NCBI RefSeq assembly: GCF_012641405.1
Contig: NZ_JABAII010000031.1
Span: 1-38,169, forward strand
Length of the DNA stretch: 38,169 nt
Direction: 5' to 3'
Source: Rhizobium sp. P40RR-XXII
GTDB taxonomy: Bacteria > Pseudomonadota > Alphaproteobacteria > Rhizobiales > Rhizobiaceae
Shown: one piece after another, positions 5,434 to 13,978 of the stretch
Layout of the letters: each line of letters begins with the position of its first letter
Position numbering within the stretch: the stretch's first letter is position 1
Notes under the pieces: generated by a model
The model's database searches: none
Told to the model about the DNA's origin: nothing
Seen by the model: only the letters and a program-made list of their open reading frames with translations
Program-made: the position numbers and the translations under genes

Positions 5434-7809
5434 CTATCGTTTCCATCGCCAGTCCCGAACTTCCGGCATGTCCTCGCCATGACGCCGGACATAGTCGTGG
5501 TGCTCGACGAGCTTTGCCTTCAGGTCTTCCACGACCTCCGGAACTTTTTCGGCCAGACCCGGTACGCGGCTGATTGCTTCAAGAGCAAGATGATAGCGAT
5601 CCAGCTCGTTCAGCACGGTCATGTCGAAGGGCGTGGTCGTCGTGCCTTCCTCAATGAACCCGCGCACATGGATGTTTTCGTGATTGGTTCGTCGGTAGGT
5701 CAGCCGGTGGATCAGATAGGAATAGCCGTGATAGGCGAAAATGACAGGTTTGTCCGTGGTGAAGATCCGGTCGAATGCCTGATGCTCGAGGCCGTGCGGA
5801 TGCTGCTCCGGATCCTGCAGGGCCAGAAGATCGACCACGTTGACCGTGCGGATTTTCAAGTCCGGGATCGCCGCATGCAACAGCATGACGGCGGCAAGCG
5901 TCTCCATGGTCGGGACATCGCCGGCACAGGCCATGACCAGGTCGGGAGCGATGGTATCGTTCTCGTAGCTTGCCCAATCCCAGATGCCGACGCCGGCCTT
6001 ACAATGGGCGATCGCCTCGTCCATGCTCAGCCACTGGGATTCCGGCTGCTTGCCGGCGACGATGACGTTGATCCGGTCGTATGTCCGCAGGCAATGATCG
6101 CCGACCCATAGCAGCGTATTGGCATCCGGCGGCAGATAGATGCGTACAATGTCCGCTTTCTTGTTGGCGACGAGATCGACGAAGCCGGGATCCTGATGGG
6201 AAAAGCCGTTGTGATCCTGGCGCCAGACATGCGACGTCAACAGGTAGTTCAGCGACGAGATCGGCTTGCGCCATGGCAGTTCGCGCGAGACCTTCAGCCA
6301 CTTGGCATGCTGGTTGAACATGGAATCGACGATATGGATGAAGGCCTCGTAGCACGAGAAGAGCCCGTGCCGGCCGGTCAGCAGATATCCTTCCAGCCAG
6401 CCCTGGCAGAGATGTTCGCTCAGAACCTCCATCACCCGGCCATCCGGGGCGAGATGGACGTCATAATCTTCGATCGGCTCCATCCAGACGCGATCGGTGG
6501 CTTCGAAGACGCTGCCGAGGCGGTTCGATTCCGTCTCGTCAGGCCCGAAGATGCGAAAATTCTGCTTGACATCATTGAGCTTCAGCATGTCGCGCAGGTA
6601 GTGGCCGAGTATCTCCGTCGATTGCACCTGCTTGCTGCCGCGCTCGCCGATCTCGACAGCGTAATCCTCGATGGAGGGAGCCAGAAGTTCCTTGCGGAGC
6701 AGGCCGCCATTGGCGTGAGGGTTGGCGCCCATACGTCTTTCACCTTGTGGTGCCTGCGTCTGCAACTCGGTCTTCAGCCGCCCATCGCGGTCGAAGAGGT
6801 CGTCCGGATCGTAGCTGCGCATCCAGTCTTCCAGGATCTTGCGATGGCCCTCGTCGCCGCGGCAATTGGCGACGGGCACCTGATGCGCCCGCCAGAAGCC
6901 TTCGACCTTCTTGCCGTCGACCTCCTTTGGTCCCGTCCAGCCCTTCGGGCTGCGCAGGACGATCATCGGCCAGCGCGGCATCCCTTCCGAGGATGCTTTT
7001 TCGCGTGCGTTCCTCTGTACGCCGCGGATGCGATCGAACGCCTGATCGAATGTGGCGGCCATCGCCTGATGCATGGCAGCCGGCTCGTGCCCCTCGACGA
7101 AAAACGGCTCGTAGCCATAGCCGGAGAACAGGTTTCTGAGATCATCATCGCTTGCCCGGCCGAGGACCGTCGGATTGGCGATCTTGTAGCCGTTGAGATG
7201 AAGGATGGGCAGCACTGCGCCATCCCGCGCCGGATTGAGGAATTTGTTGGAATGCCAGCTTGCCGCCAGCGGCCCGGTTTCGGCTTCGCCATCGCCGACA
7301 ACACAGGCAACGACGAGGTCGGGATTGTCGAAAGCGGCGCCGAAGGCATGCACGAGCGCATAGCCGAGCTCGCCGCCCTCGTGGATGGAGCCCGGTGTCT
7401 CGGGTGCCGCATGGCTCGGAATGCCGCCGGGGAAGGAAAATTGCTTGAACAGCTTTCGCATCCCGTCCGTCGTCTCGGCGATATCTGGATAAATCTCGCT
7501 ATAGGTGCCTTCGAGATAGGTGTTGGCGACCATGCCGGGGCCGCCGTGACCCGGTCCGCATATGTAGATGATGTCGAGATCGCGCGCCTTGATGATGCGG
7601 TTCAGATGAGCATAGATGAAGTTCAGTCCGGGCGTCGTGCCCCAGTGGCCGAGCAGCCTCGGCTTGATGTGCTCGGGCCTCAGCGGCTCGCGCAGCAGCG
7701 GATTGTCCATCAGATAGATCTGGCCGACCGATAGATAGTTGGCGGCCCGCCAGTAGCGGTCGATCAGAGAGAGTTCTTCGGGCGAAAGCGGCGTGGTGAC
7801 TGCAGTCAT
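5434..7809 (-). CDS. xfp: Phosphoketolase (xylulose-5-phosphate/fructose-6-phosphate)
   Basis: 791 residues, the normal length. It splits xylulose 5-phosphate (and usually fructose 6-phosphate) with phosphate into acetyl phosphate and an aldose phosphate, using thiamine diphosphate in the cytoplasm. Landmarks: GHWGTTPG (54-61), GPGHGGPG (85-92), the ThDP-Mg motif GDGEAETG (172-179), and the central HQDPGF and YLPPDANTLL motifs. GAGGAG precedes the ATG. It is the second gene of an operon, 19 nt after acetate kinase, which uses its product. No lesion seen. Confidence 0.97.
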   Translation of the reverse strand: MTAVTTPLSPEELSLIDRYWRAANYLSVGQIYLMDNPLLREPLRPEHIKPRLLGHWGTTPGLNFIYAHLNRIIKARDLDIIYICGPGHGGPGMVANTYLEGTYSEIYPDIAETTDGMRKLFKQFSFPGGIPSHAAPETPGSIHEGGELGYALVHAFGAAFDNPDLVVACVVGDGEAETGPLAASWHSNKFLNPARDGAVLPILHLNGYKIANPTVLGRASDDDLRNLFSGYGYEPFFVEGHEPAAMHQAMAATFDQAFDRIRGVQRNAREKASSEGMPRWPMIVLRSPKGWTGPKEVDGKKVEGFWRAHQVPVANCRGDEGHRKILEDWMRSYDPDDLFDRDGRLKTELQTQAPQGERRMGANPHANGGLLRKELLAPSIEDYAVEIGERGSKQVQSTEILGHYLRDMLKLNDVKQNFRIFGPDETESNRLGSVFEATDRVWMEPIEDYDVHLAPDGRVMEVLSEHLCQGWLEGYLLTGRHGLFSCYEAFIHIVDSMFNQHAKWLKVSRELPWRKPISSLNYLLTSHVWRQDHNGFSHQDPGFVDLVANKKADIVRIYLPPDANTLLWVGDHCLRTYDRINVIVAGKQPESQWLSMDEAIAHCKAGVGIWDWASYENDTIAPDLVMACAGDVPTMETLAAVMLLHAAIPDLKIRTVNVVDLLALQDPEQHPHGLEHQAFDRIFTTDKPVIFAYHGYSYLIHRLTYRRTNHENIHVRGFIEEGTTTTPFDMTVLNELDRYHLALEAISRVPGLAEKVPEVVEDLKAKLVEHHDYVRRHGEDMPEVRDWRWKR

Positions 7810-7828
7810 TTCCGTCTCCTCGTCTTCG

Positions 7829-9001
7829 TCACGCGATAAGGGCTAAGGCCTCGTCGGCGATGACCTGTTCCTCGTCGGTCGGGATCACGAACAGTTTTAC
7901 CCGGCTGGAGGCCGCGCTGATCGATGTCGAATTGCGCCGGTTCACGTCGTCATCGATCTCGATACCCAGCCATTGCAACCTCCGTGCGACGTGGGTCCTG
8001 ATCTGCGGCTGGTTTTCGCCGATGCCGGCGGTGAAGACGAGAGCGTCGAGCCCGCCGATCGTCGCGCACAGCCGGCCGACTTCGCCCGATATGCGCAGGC
8101 AGAACAGCTCTATGGCCTCAGCCGCTTCCGGGCTGTCGTCTTCGAGCAGAACACGCGTGTCGCCGCTGATGCCGGAAACACCAAGCAGGCCGCATTCACG
8201 GTAGAGAAAGTCTTCGATCCGTTCCGGTTGCCACATCCCGTCCCTCATCAGATAGAGCAGTGCGCCCGGGTCGAGCCAGCCGGGACGTGTCGCCATCGGG
8301 ATTCCGTCCAGGGCCGAAAACCCCATGCTGGTGTCGCGGCTGATGCCGTTTTCCATCGCGCACAGGCTGGCGCCGCTGCCGAGATGGCATGCGATGACCT
8401 TGCCCCCGGCGGTTGCCGGATCGATCTTGCGAAGCTGCGAGGCGATGTATTTGTAGGAAAGGCCGTGGAAGCCGTAGCGGCGCACGCCCTCATCATGCAT
8501 GCCGCGCGGGATTGCCAGCCGTCGGACCAGGTCTGATTGCGACGAGTGGAAGGCTGTGTCGAACGAAGCGACTTGCCGCACCTCCGGTCGAAGCTTTTCG
8601 ATAGACCGGATGACACGGAGCGCCTGCGGCTGATGCAGCGGAGCAAGGGGAACGAGTTTCTCGATCCGGCCGATCGCGGCACCGTCGAGCAGCGTCGCCT
8701 CGCGAAACGTCAAGCCGCCATGGACGACGCGGTGGGCGACCGCGCGCAGCCTGCCTGGAAGGTGAGCGAGCATATGGTCCAGGGTTTCGGCGACGACGGA
8801 GACGAAGTTTGCATCGTTATCGCCCTTGACCGACCTCTCGTATTTATCGTCTCCGATGGAATAGCGAAGCATCAGCGGAGCTTGATCGAAGTCGATCTTG
8901 CCGCGGCCGACATTGCGCGCCTGCGTGCCCGCCAGCTCGAAGATCCCGATTTTCAAGGTCGAGGATCCGGCATTGAACGTCAGCAAGACATCGTCGGTCA
9001 T
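7829..9001 (-). CDS. ackA: Acetate kinase
   Basis: 390 residues from ATG 9001, which has GAGG seven nt upstream; the open frame reaches 9109 but that extension is unlike the family. It converts acetyl phosphate plus ADP to acetate plus ATP. Landmarks: TFNAGSSTLKIG with Asn10, Arg91 (AHRVVHGG), catalytic Asp148 in SFDTAFH, His179 (GFHGLS), the phosphate motif HLGSGAS (206-212), Arg239 and AGIGEN near the C-terminus. With the following xfp it forms a phosphoketolase shunt that yields ATP and acetate from pentose phosphates. Confidence 0.96.
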   Translation of the reverse strand: MTDDVLLTFNAGSSTLKIGIFELAGTQARNVGRGKIDFDQAPLMLRYSIGDDKYERSVKGDNDANFVSVVAETLDHMLAHLPGRLRAVAHRVVHGGLTFREATLLDGAAIGRIEKLVPLAPLHQPQALRVIRSIEKLRPEVRQVASFDTAFHSSQSDLVRRLAIPRGMHDEGVRRYGFHGLSYKYIASQLRKIDPATAGGKVIACHLGSGASLCAMENGISRDTSMGFSALDGIPMATRPGWLDPGALLYLMRDGMWQPERIEDFLYRECGLLGVSGISGDTRVLLEDDSPEAAEAIELFCLRISGEVGRLCATIGGLDALVFTAGIGENQPQIRTHVARRLQWLGIEIDDDVNRRNSTSISAASSRVKLFVIPTDEEQVIADEALALIA

Positions 9002-9101
9002 GTCAACCTCGAATGAAGGGTGTCGACTACCGCTAGTTAGGGCATTTGCGCCCGGAAGCAACCGGGCATGTAGCCGCAGATCTGATCGGGCAAAGGCTTC
9101 G

Positions 9102-9126
9102 GGAACCAAGCCGAGGCCGGACGGTT
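9102..9126 (+). promoter_or_regulatory. EcfG-type promoter, plus strand, upstream of ackA and facing the curli locus
   Basis: GGAAC at 9102-9106, 17 nt, GTT at 9124-9126. It fires away from ackA. Its transcript would begin near 9134, cover the micro-frame at 9187-9252 and then run antisense into the curlin gene at 9236-9649. Confidence 0.5.
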
Positions 9127-9186
9127 CGGATCATAGTCAATTCGACAATCATTCGGCAAATGTCCGCCGATGTAAGAAGGCACAAG

Positions 9187-9252
9187 ATGGAAACCTACCG
9201 GCGATATCGCAAGAACGAGGTTCCGCCGGGCTCCATTACCAGCCATAGCTGA
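9187..9252 (+). CDS. Possible 21-residue basic micro-protein
   Basis: ATG 9187 has AGAAGG six nt upstream and lies about 50 nt after the predicted transcription start of the EcfG-type promoter at 9102. The product begins METYRRYRKNEVPPG and is strongly basic. The frame may also begin at ATG 9160 (30 residues). It overlaps the end of the converging curlin gene by 17 bp. The transcript could instead act as a regulatory RNA. Evidence is positional only. Confidence 0.35.
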   Translation: METYRRYRKNEVPPGSITSHS

Positions 9253-9649
9253 AGGTAGCGCCACTGCCGTTATCCCCATCCTGCACTACGTCGGTTTCGG
9301 TATTTCGCCCATACTGGAAAATGCCATAGGCATTGTTGTTGCCGTTCTGCCGCAAGGTTGCGGAATGACCGTTGCCCCGTTGCTGGATGAAGCCGAGGTT
9401 GCCACGGCCAGCCTGAGCGATACCAGCCGCGTTACCCCGGCCCAGCTGCCGGATGTCGGCGTCCTTCAGGCCGCGATAGAGCGAATAGACCCGCAGCCCG
9501 GTTGAGAAAAGACCCGCATCCTCGGCATTATCAGGCGCGAGGTTGAACGAGATCCGGCCGCCGGCATAGGCCGGCACAGACGAGGCGACCTGCCCCAGGC
9601 TCGCGGCAACAAGCGTTACGGTAAGGATCTTAAACACGTTGCGGGGCAT
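9236..9649 (-). CDS. Secreted curlin-repeat protein (CsgA/CsgB-like)
   Basis: 137 residues from ATG 9649 (GGAG six nt upstream; ATG 9661 is the alternative). A signal peptide ends at about AYA. After a 35-residue spacer come 11-residue units of the curlin type with Gln and Asn/Gly at fixed places: AGIAQAGRGNL, GFIQQRGNGHS, ATLRQNGNNNA, YGIFQYGRNTE, TDVVQDGDNGS. Such units stack as a beta-solenoid in curli amyloid. The spacer and short repeat tract may suit a nucleator or minor subunit, but that is inference. It has its own upstream region with direct repeats and follows the csgA-csgH pair. Confidence 0.85.
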   Translation of the reverse strand: MPRNVFKILTVTLVAASLGQVASSVPAYAGGRISFNLAPDNAEDAGLFSTGLRVYSLYRGLKDADIRQLGRGNAAGIAQAGRGNLGFIQQRGNGHSATLRQNGNNNAYGIFQYGRNTETDVVQDGDNGSGATFSYGW

Positions 9650-9704
9650 CTTGCTCTCCATTTGCCGGCTTTCTTAGCCGATGATCAACTTTCGCATCTT
9701 TAAG

Positions 9705-9743
9705 CTGAACCCATTCGGAATTGCCCGTTCAGTTGCCGTTCAG
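9705..9743. promoter_or_regulatory. Direct-repeat operator upstream of the curlin gene at 9236
   Basis: GTTCAG occurs at 9727-9732 and again at 9738-9743, exactly 11 bp apart, the geometry of OmpR/PhoB-type regulator sites. An inverted copy CTGAAC lies at 9705-9710. The repeats end about 78 bp before the start codon. A similar arrangement precedes the other curlin gene. Confidence 0.5.
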
Positions 9744-9765
9744 TCGTTGCGGCCTGATCGAAAGC

Positions 9766-9794
9766 AAAAGGGCGCCAGAAACCGGCGCCCTTTT
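9766..9794 (-). terminator. Rho-independent terminator after csgH
   Basis: A run of A, then GGGCGCC (9770-9776), a seven-nt loop, GGCGCCC (9784-9790) and TTTT. The stem is perfect and U-rich on either strand, so it can stop minus-strand transcription from csgA-csgH, 29 nt after the csgH stop. It also separates csgH from the next curlin gene. Confidence 0.8.
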
Positions 9795-9822
9795 AAAGAG
9801 ATCTACAGAGTGTGGGGGCCGT

Positions 9823-10221
9823 TCAGTTGCCGTCGATCTGCTTCGTGCAGCTGAAACGCTTATCTCCGATCACGATATCGAGTGTCGCCTTGTATCCGGT
9901 TCCCTTGGCGTCGAGCGAGACGGAGCTGAGGGTTGCCGCATGTCCCGCCGTTGCATCAAAATCGCCACCCTGGTTGATCGTGGAGCTACCGCCGTCTCCT
10001 GATTTCTCGACATGGAAGGTGTAGGTCCCGCCGACGTGCTTGTCGGCGTGGACGAGCGCATCCAGTCTCACCATACCTGCCCCAGGCGTTGCTTTGATTT
10101 CGCAAAGCTGCGCCTCGTCGGATTGGTTGGCAGTCGTCACCGCCGCAACCGCGCCGACAGGAAGCAGGACCAGCGCGAGAATCGCCACCAGGCGGCGTTG
10201 ATGTTTGAGGCTATTTGGCAT
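9823..10221 (-). CDS. csgH: CsgH-like periplasmic curli chaperone
   Basis: 132 residues with an N-terminal signal peptide (about 1-27, ending GAVAA). The mature part of about 100 residues looks like the all-beta CsgC/CsgH fold, with one Cys near each end (QLCEIKATP and RFSCTKQ) that could form a disulfide. Alphaproteobacterial CsgH proteins keep curlin subunits from forming amyloid before export. The gene sits between two curlin genes and follows the 10286 gene by 64 nt, with AGGGAG before its ATG. Family call is from pattern and context. Confidence 0.8.
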   Translation of the reverse strand: MPNSLKHQRRLVAILALVLLPVGAVAAVTTANQSDEAQLCEIKATPGAGMVRLDALVHADKHVGGTYTFHVEKSGDGGSSTINQGGDFDATAGHAATLSSVSLDAKGTGYKATLDIVIGDKRFSCTKQIDGN

Positions 10222-10285
10222 GGATCATCTCCCTAATGGCCTGCTGTTGCGATCTTAACCTCATTTTGCGTCATCGCGCGGCCGC

Positions 10286-10723
10286 TTACGGGCAGGCCTG
10301 GACGAAGGCCGCGACATTGCCATTGCCGCCCTGGCTGACATTGGCGCTGCAGCCATGACCGACCTGGACCCCAGCCGCGATGTTGCCATTGCCGTCCTGG
10401 GTAAGGATGGTCGTGTGGTTGGAGCCAAACTGGCCGATGCCGGCCACGTTGCGGTCGCCGTTCTGATAGGTGGCGCCATAGTTGTCATTGCCTTGCTGGC
10501 CGACAGCCGAAAGGTTATGACGACCATATTGATGGCCGACAATCCGGTTGTAGCCGCCGTTCTGGTAGGTTCTGATCCGGTTTCCGTACCCTTCCTGCGC
10601 GCCACCGGCAGAATTCGACCAGCCATATTGTTCGATACGCACATCGTTGGCCATGGCGGGAGCTGCGGCGGTGAGGCCAGCGAGAGCGACGAGTGCGGTT
10701 GCAATGAAAGACGTGCGGATCAT
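10286..10723 (-). CDS. Secreted major curlin-like protein (CsgA-like)
   Basis: 145 residues. A signal peptide ends at PAMA (about 1-25). The rest is almost entirely ten 11-residue curlin units in strict register, for example IRTYQNGGYNR, SAVGQQGNDNY, AGIGQFGSNHT and TILTQDGNGNI, each with Gln at position 5. Curlin subunits are exported through CsgG and form surface amyloid. Two Cys near the C-terminus (HGC and the final ACP) are unusual for curlin. GAGGAG precedes the ATG, and csgH follows in the same transcript. No csgG, csgE or csgF lies in the window. Confidence 0.9.
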   Translation of the reverse strand: MIRTSFIATALVALAGLTAAAPAMANDVRIEQYGWSNSAGGAQEGYGNRIRTYQNGGYNRIVGHQYGRHNLSAVGQQGNDNYGATYQNGDRNVAGIGQFGSNHTTILTQDGNGNIAAGVQVGHGCSANVSQGGNGNVAAFVQACP

Positions 10724-10795
10724 GACTGTATCTCCTCAGGCGGATAGGACCGCGGTTGAACGTCTTTCTTCTAGATGCCCTCGTTGGAACGGAAG

Positions 10796-10823
10796 CTGAA
10801 GGCACCATTCAGTCGCGGTTCAT
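10796..10823. promoter_or_regulatory. Direct-repeat operator upstream of the csgA-like gene
   Basis: ATTCAG (10807-10812) and GTTCAT (10818-10823) are 11 bp apart. An inverted half site, CTGAAG, stands at 10796-10801. It lies 73-100 bp before the ATG. It matches the arrangement before the gene at 9236. Confidence 0.45.
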
Positions 10824-10966
10824 TCGCAGACACCGGTGCCGGCTTCTCGGATGTCGGCGCATTTGGCTGTTTCCACAAGAAACGATAAGCGAGACCATGT
10901 GGACCAAAAGGTCGCGTTTGATGGAGGTATGAAGTTACTCATCGATGAGCTGACATACTGCGGCAG

Positions 10967-11968
10967 TTAAGAACCGTTGGTCGTCCGATAATGCGGCGAT
11001 GCAAACCCGAGACGACCCCGGAGCAACCCAACTATGCTTCCCAAGCACGCTGCCGCGCGCACCAATGTCCTGCCCCCCGTCAATGGAGCGGCGAGAATAC
11101 AGTAGCATAGCGTCCATACTCGGCCTAAAATCGAAGCGAACATTTGCAGCGATCCCGTCTTCGAGCCATTGCTTTTTCGTCTCTCAATCAAAATGCTGCT
11201 GTGATCCCGGGAACGCCTGTAATGGTAATGGAGTGTCAAGCGCTCGACAGGAACCGTCTCGTAAGCGATCGCATGGGGAGTCCACGTCGTATAAGCGCCG
11301 AGCTTCAAGGCATCGGTCCACAATTGCCAATCCTCGCCACCTGCCAGGCCAAGCGCATTGTCGAAACGAAGGCCAGTGCGGCGAAAGAACTCAAGCTTTC
11401 CCATCCAGCTGCCGGTTGCCAGCTTAATGTGCTTGGCTTCGCCCCTGTCGAGGAGACGAATGGACCTCGCTTCGCTGTTGCGATTCATTCTGTTCATTCC
11501 GGACCAAACCATCCTGTTCCATGGGGAGGCGTCGACCGGCGGCGGTGTGAACCTGACCGGTGACGCGACGATATCGAAGTCTTGAGCGTCTCGCGCGGCG
11601 AGCAGTTGCTCAAGCCAGTCTTCCGCGACTATTTCGTCATCGTCGGCAAAGGTCAGCATGTCGCCACCCAACGCAAGTGCAGTCTCAAGGACGCGATTGC
11701 GAGCGAAGGCGATCCCGAGCTGCGTCTCGAGCTCGTATTGAACGGTCGAGTTTGGCACTTGCGCTCGAAAATGCTCGATAGCTTGACTTAACGAAGCGGT
11801 TTCATTGTTCTCGACGACGATAAAATGGAGACGAATTCCATCAGGCACATTCAGCCTGCTATAGGATTTCAGAAGATTTGAAAGCATTTGTGGCCTTGCA
11901 CGAGTGACCGTCCCTACGCAAATCGTTCTCTCGCGACTACCTGCCGTATAGAGATGAGATAACTTCAT
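10967..11968 (-). CDS. Glycosyltransferase family 2
   Basis: 333 residues. The GT-A fold is visible: CVGTVTRARPQMLSNLLKSY, then HFIVVENN, the region GIAFARNRVLETAL and the metal-binding motif FADDDE near residue 110. GEDWQLW near residue 218 is the usual catalytic-base region (ED). A hydrophobic stretch near 280-310 may anchor it to the inner membrane. It transfers a sugar from a nucleotide donor, probably for a surface polysaccharide. It follows the frameshifted deacetylase by six nt. Confidence 0.88.
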   Translation of the reverse strand: MKLSHLYTAGSRERTICVGTVTRARPQMLSNLLKSYSRLNVPDGIRLHFIVVENNETASLSQAIEHFRAQVPNSTVQYELETQLGIAFARNRVLETALALGGDMLTFADDDEIVAEDWLEQLLAARDAQDFDIVASPVRFTPPPVDASPWNRMVWSGMNRMNRNSEARSIRLLDRGEAKHIKLATGSWMGKLEFFRRTGLRFDNALGLAGGEDWQLWTDALKLGAYTTWTPHAIAYETVPVERLTLHYHYRRSRDHSSILIERRKSNGSKTGSLQMFASILGRVWTLCYCILAAPLTGGRTLVRAAACLGSIVGLLRGRLGFASPHYRTTNGS

Positions 11969-11974
11969 CGGGAT

Positions 11975-12693
11975 CTAACGGAGCGCACATTTGCCCAGGA
12001 CGTTAAGCCAGCTATCCACTTGGCGAACCGTCTGTCGTGGTAGCCACAGCATGTCATCCTTCGGTAAGATTCTCCCGCTAAAGGTCGTGGTCGCGCTGAC
12101 ATAGCTAGCCTGCTCAACGATATATCTGACCAGTTCAGACACGGCGCCGTACGGATAGGAGAGGCTGTCGACCGAAGTTCCCAACATGTCTTCGAGCTTA
12201 CAACGAGCAAGGGTGATTGCCGTCTTGCCTCGGTAGTCGAGACCTCCGTCAGCGCGATATGATCAAGACTATGGGCGCCGACTTCCTGGCCCATTTGCAT
12301 CCATTCCAGTATCTCTTCTTTCGACATGCATCGCGAGTATGGAGCCCCAACTGGCGAGTCCCAAATATTGAATCCGCTAACTTGGCTCGCGACAAAGTAG
12401 CTTGTCGCTGTAAATTGCAATTCTTGAAGGATTGGTAGAGCATGCGTGTGAACGCTCCGAAAGCCATTGTCAAAAGTGATGCCAAAGACTCTGCCCGACT
12501 TTTCTCCGCGCAAATAGGGCTGGAGATCACGCAGGGACAATCCGGTAAATCCCAGTCTCTTCAATCGTCGCATCTGGATGCGAAAATTGCTCGGGGAAAC
12601 GGTCCGATAGCGGAGGTAGATGCCTTGCTCAGCGGGGTCAGCGATCTGGCTGTATCTCAAAATCGATATCGGCATGCTATCTTGCCGCAACAT
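11975..12693 (-). pseudogene. Polysaccharide deacetylase (NodB/CE4 family), frameshifted
   Basis: The N-terminal two thirds reads from ATG 12693 (or 12675) through GITFDNGFRSVHTHALPILQ and GAHSLDHIALTEVS. Near 12223-12226 the frame is lost. The rest (AITLARCKLEDMLG, SLSYPYGAVSELV, ending GKCALR at 11975) continues in the next frame. One missing base accounts for this. Motif 2 (HSLDH) and motif 3 (YPYG) are intact, but motif 1 reads TFDNG instead of TFDDG, so a metal-binding Asp is Asn. The family removes acetyl groups from surface sugars. It overlaps the end of the GT25 gene. Confidence 0.75.
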
Positions 12694-13429
12694 TGGAGGA
12701 CGGTATGCGACGTTTACCGGCCAATCGAGCGAGCCGTTTGATCCTACCGCGATAAAGCGGACGCAAGATCTCGTGGATGCATTTTTGCAAAAGCGGCTTG
12801 CGTCGTTTGAGCGTGCTCCCGCCCAATGCGCCGGAAATCTCGTGAATGGCATGGGGCTTGATCGACTTCGGTACGACGCCCGTCAACCAAAACATCTGCA
12901 AGAACACATCGACCGGCCGATCCACTTGCTCGGTTGCCTTGAGCAACTTGATCGCCGCGCCGCGCGTGATCAGCTGCGCTCCCATTCCAAGTCCTGGGCA
13001 GGTGGGTTCGATCAAGGCAAAGTTGCCGGTTTTGGCGATCTGGCGGCCGCTCTCACGACCTCTACGCATTGGGAACCGTATAAGATCGTCCGAACCTATA
13101 TGAGCGAGCGCCAGCGCGAGGCTCCTGTAAAAGCCGTTATCAAGCTCGATATCATCTTCCATGACGAAAGCGATATCGATGTTTTGATCGACCATCGTCT
13201 GCCATGCTTTTCGGTGCGAAAGGAAGCAACCAATTTCGGCATTGGTAAGCTCGAAAGGATAGAAAGGCTGATGCAAGCGTCGCTGATAGAACCCTCGCCG
13301 CTCCCGCTTGAAGAGTAGGCGACCGTCGACAGCAGGCAAGATCGATGTGGGAAAAGGAAGAAGTCTCAACAACCTTTCGGCGTGCTGCTGCCGCTGTTTG
13401 ACACGCAGCAGGTGGATGATGAAGCCCAT
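12677..13429 (-). CDS. Glycosyltransferase family 25 (LPS-type)
   Basis: About 250 residues from ATG 13429 (MGFIIHLLRVKQRQ). GT25 landmarks: the early strand IIHLLR, ILPAVDGR, the motif LTNAEIGCFLSHRKAW and the metal-binding EDD in AFVMEDDIELD; then GMGAQLITRGAAIKLL and VDVFLQ. The frame is open up to 13870 but that extension has no family features. GT25 enzymes add sugars to lipooligosaccharide or other glycans in the cytoplasm. It opens a GT25-deacetylase-GT2 gene set. The ribosome site is weak. Confidence 0.82.
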   Translation of the reverse strand: MGFIIHLLRVKQRQQHAERLLRLLPFPTSILPAVDGRLLFKRERRGFYQRRLHQPFYPFELTNAEIGCFLSHRKAWQTMVDQNIDIAFVMEDDIELDNGFYRSLALALAHIGSDDLIRFPMRRGRESGRQIAKTGNFALIEPTCPGLGMGAQLITRGAAIKLLKATEQVDRPVDVFLQMFWLTGVVPKSIKPHAIHEISGALGGSTLKRRKPLLQKCIHEILRPLYRGRIKRLARLAGKRRIPSSNVAAR

Positions 13430-13978
13430 TGTGGATAGATTATCCTGGCGCCTAAATTGGGAGGAGAAACTAAGCTGAGATTCTTCGCAACCAGTATGGG
13501 GAGTTTGCCGTACAGGAACCGCTTGTTTGCTGGCCGGGCGGGAGTTGTTGTCGTGTTTCAAGATCTTCCCTTCCTCATTCAGTAATGCCTTGTGGAGAAA
13601 GGTAGAGCACCGCAATATCCAGATTGTGTGGAGAGTGAACTGACAGTTGGTGCAAAAATCGACCATGCGGCCGACTCCGCAAGACGGGCTTCGGATTACC
13701 AGCACGCTCCAGGCGGATGCACCGACTATCCTGAATAAGACGATCTGCTTGAGAGCGATTTGGGCGGCATCTTGAATCGGCGGCGCGTGGCACTTGCCCA
13801 CCCCAGCCGACGACGATGAGACCACTCTGTTTTCGTAGCCATCGGCGAAAGCTCTTGGAGCCTTAAGCACTCACGCTCCAATAATCTTGCTGGGAAGCCG
13901 ACTGCCCACTGGATTTTATCTATTTCGATTTCACCATCGCCAGAAACTGCGCTTCTAACGAGCTACTGCCCGATTGCT

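Noticed and set aside
6196..7734. 512-codon plus-strand open frame
   Set aside because: Antisense to phosphoketolase, whose motifs are unmistakable.
9236..10723. Gln/Asn/Gly repeats read as a DNA repeat array
   Set aside because: The periodicity is at protein level (11-residue curlin units); the DNA units differ, so neither a CRISPR nor a satellite repeat.
12620..13318. 232-codon plus-strand open frame
   Set aside because: Antisense to GT25; the EDD and SHRKAW motifs on the minus strand decide the strand.
13430..13870. N-terminal extension of the GT25 frame
   Set aside because: Family similarity starts at MGFIIH (13429); the upstream residues have no domain and odd composition.
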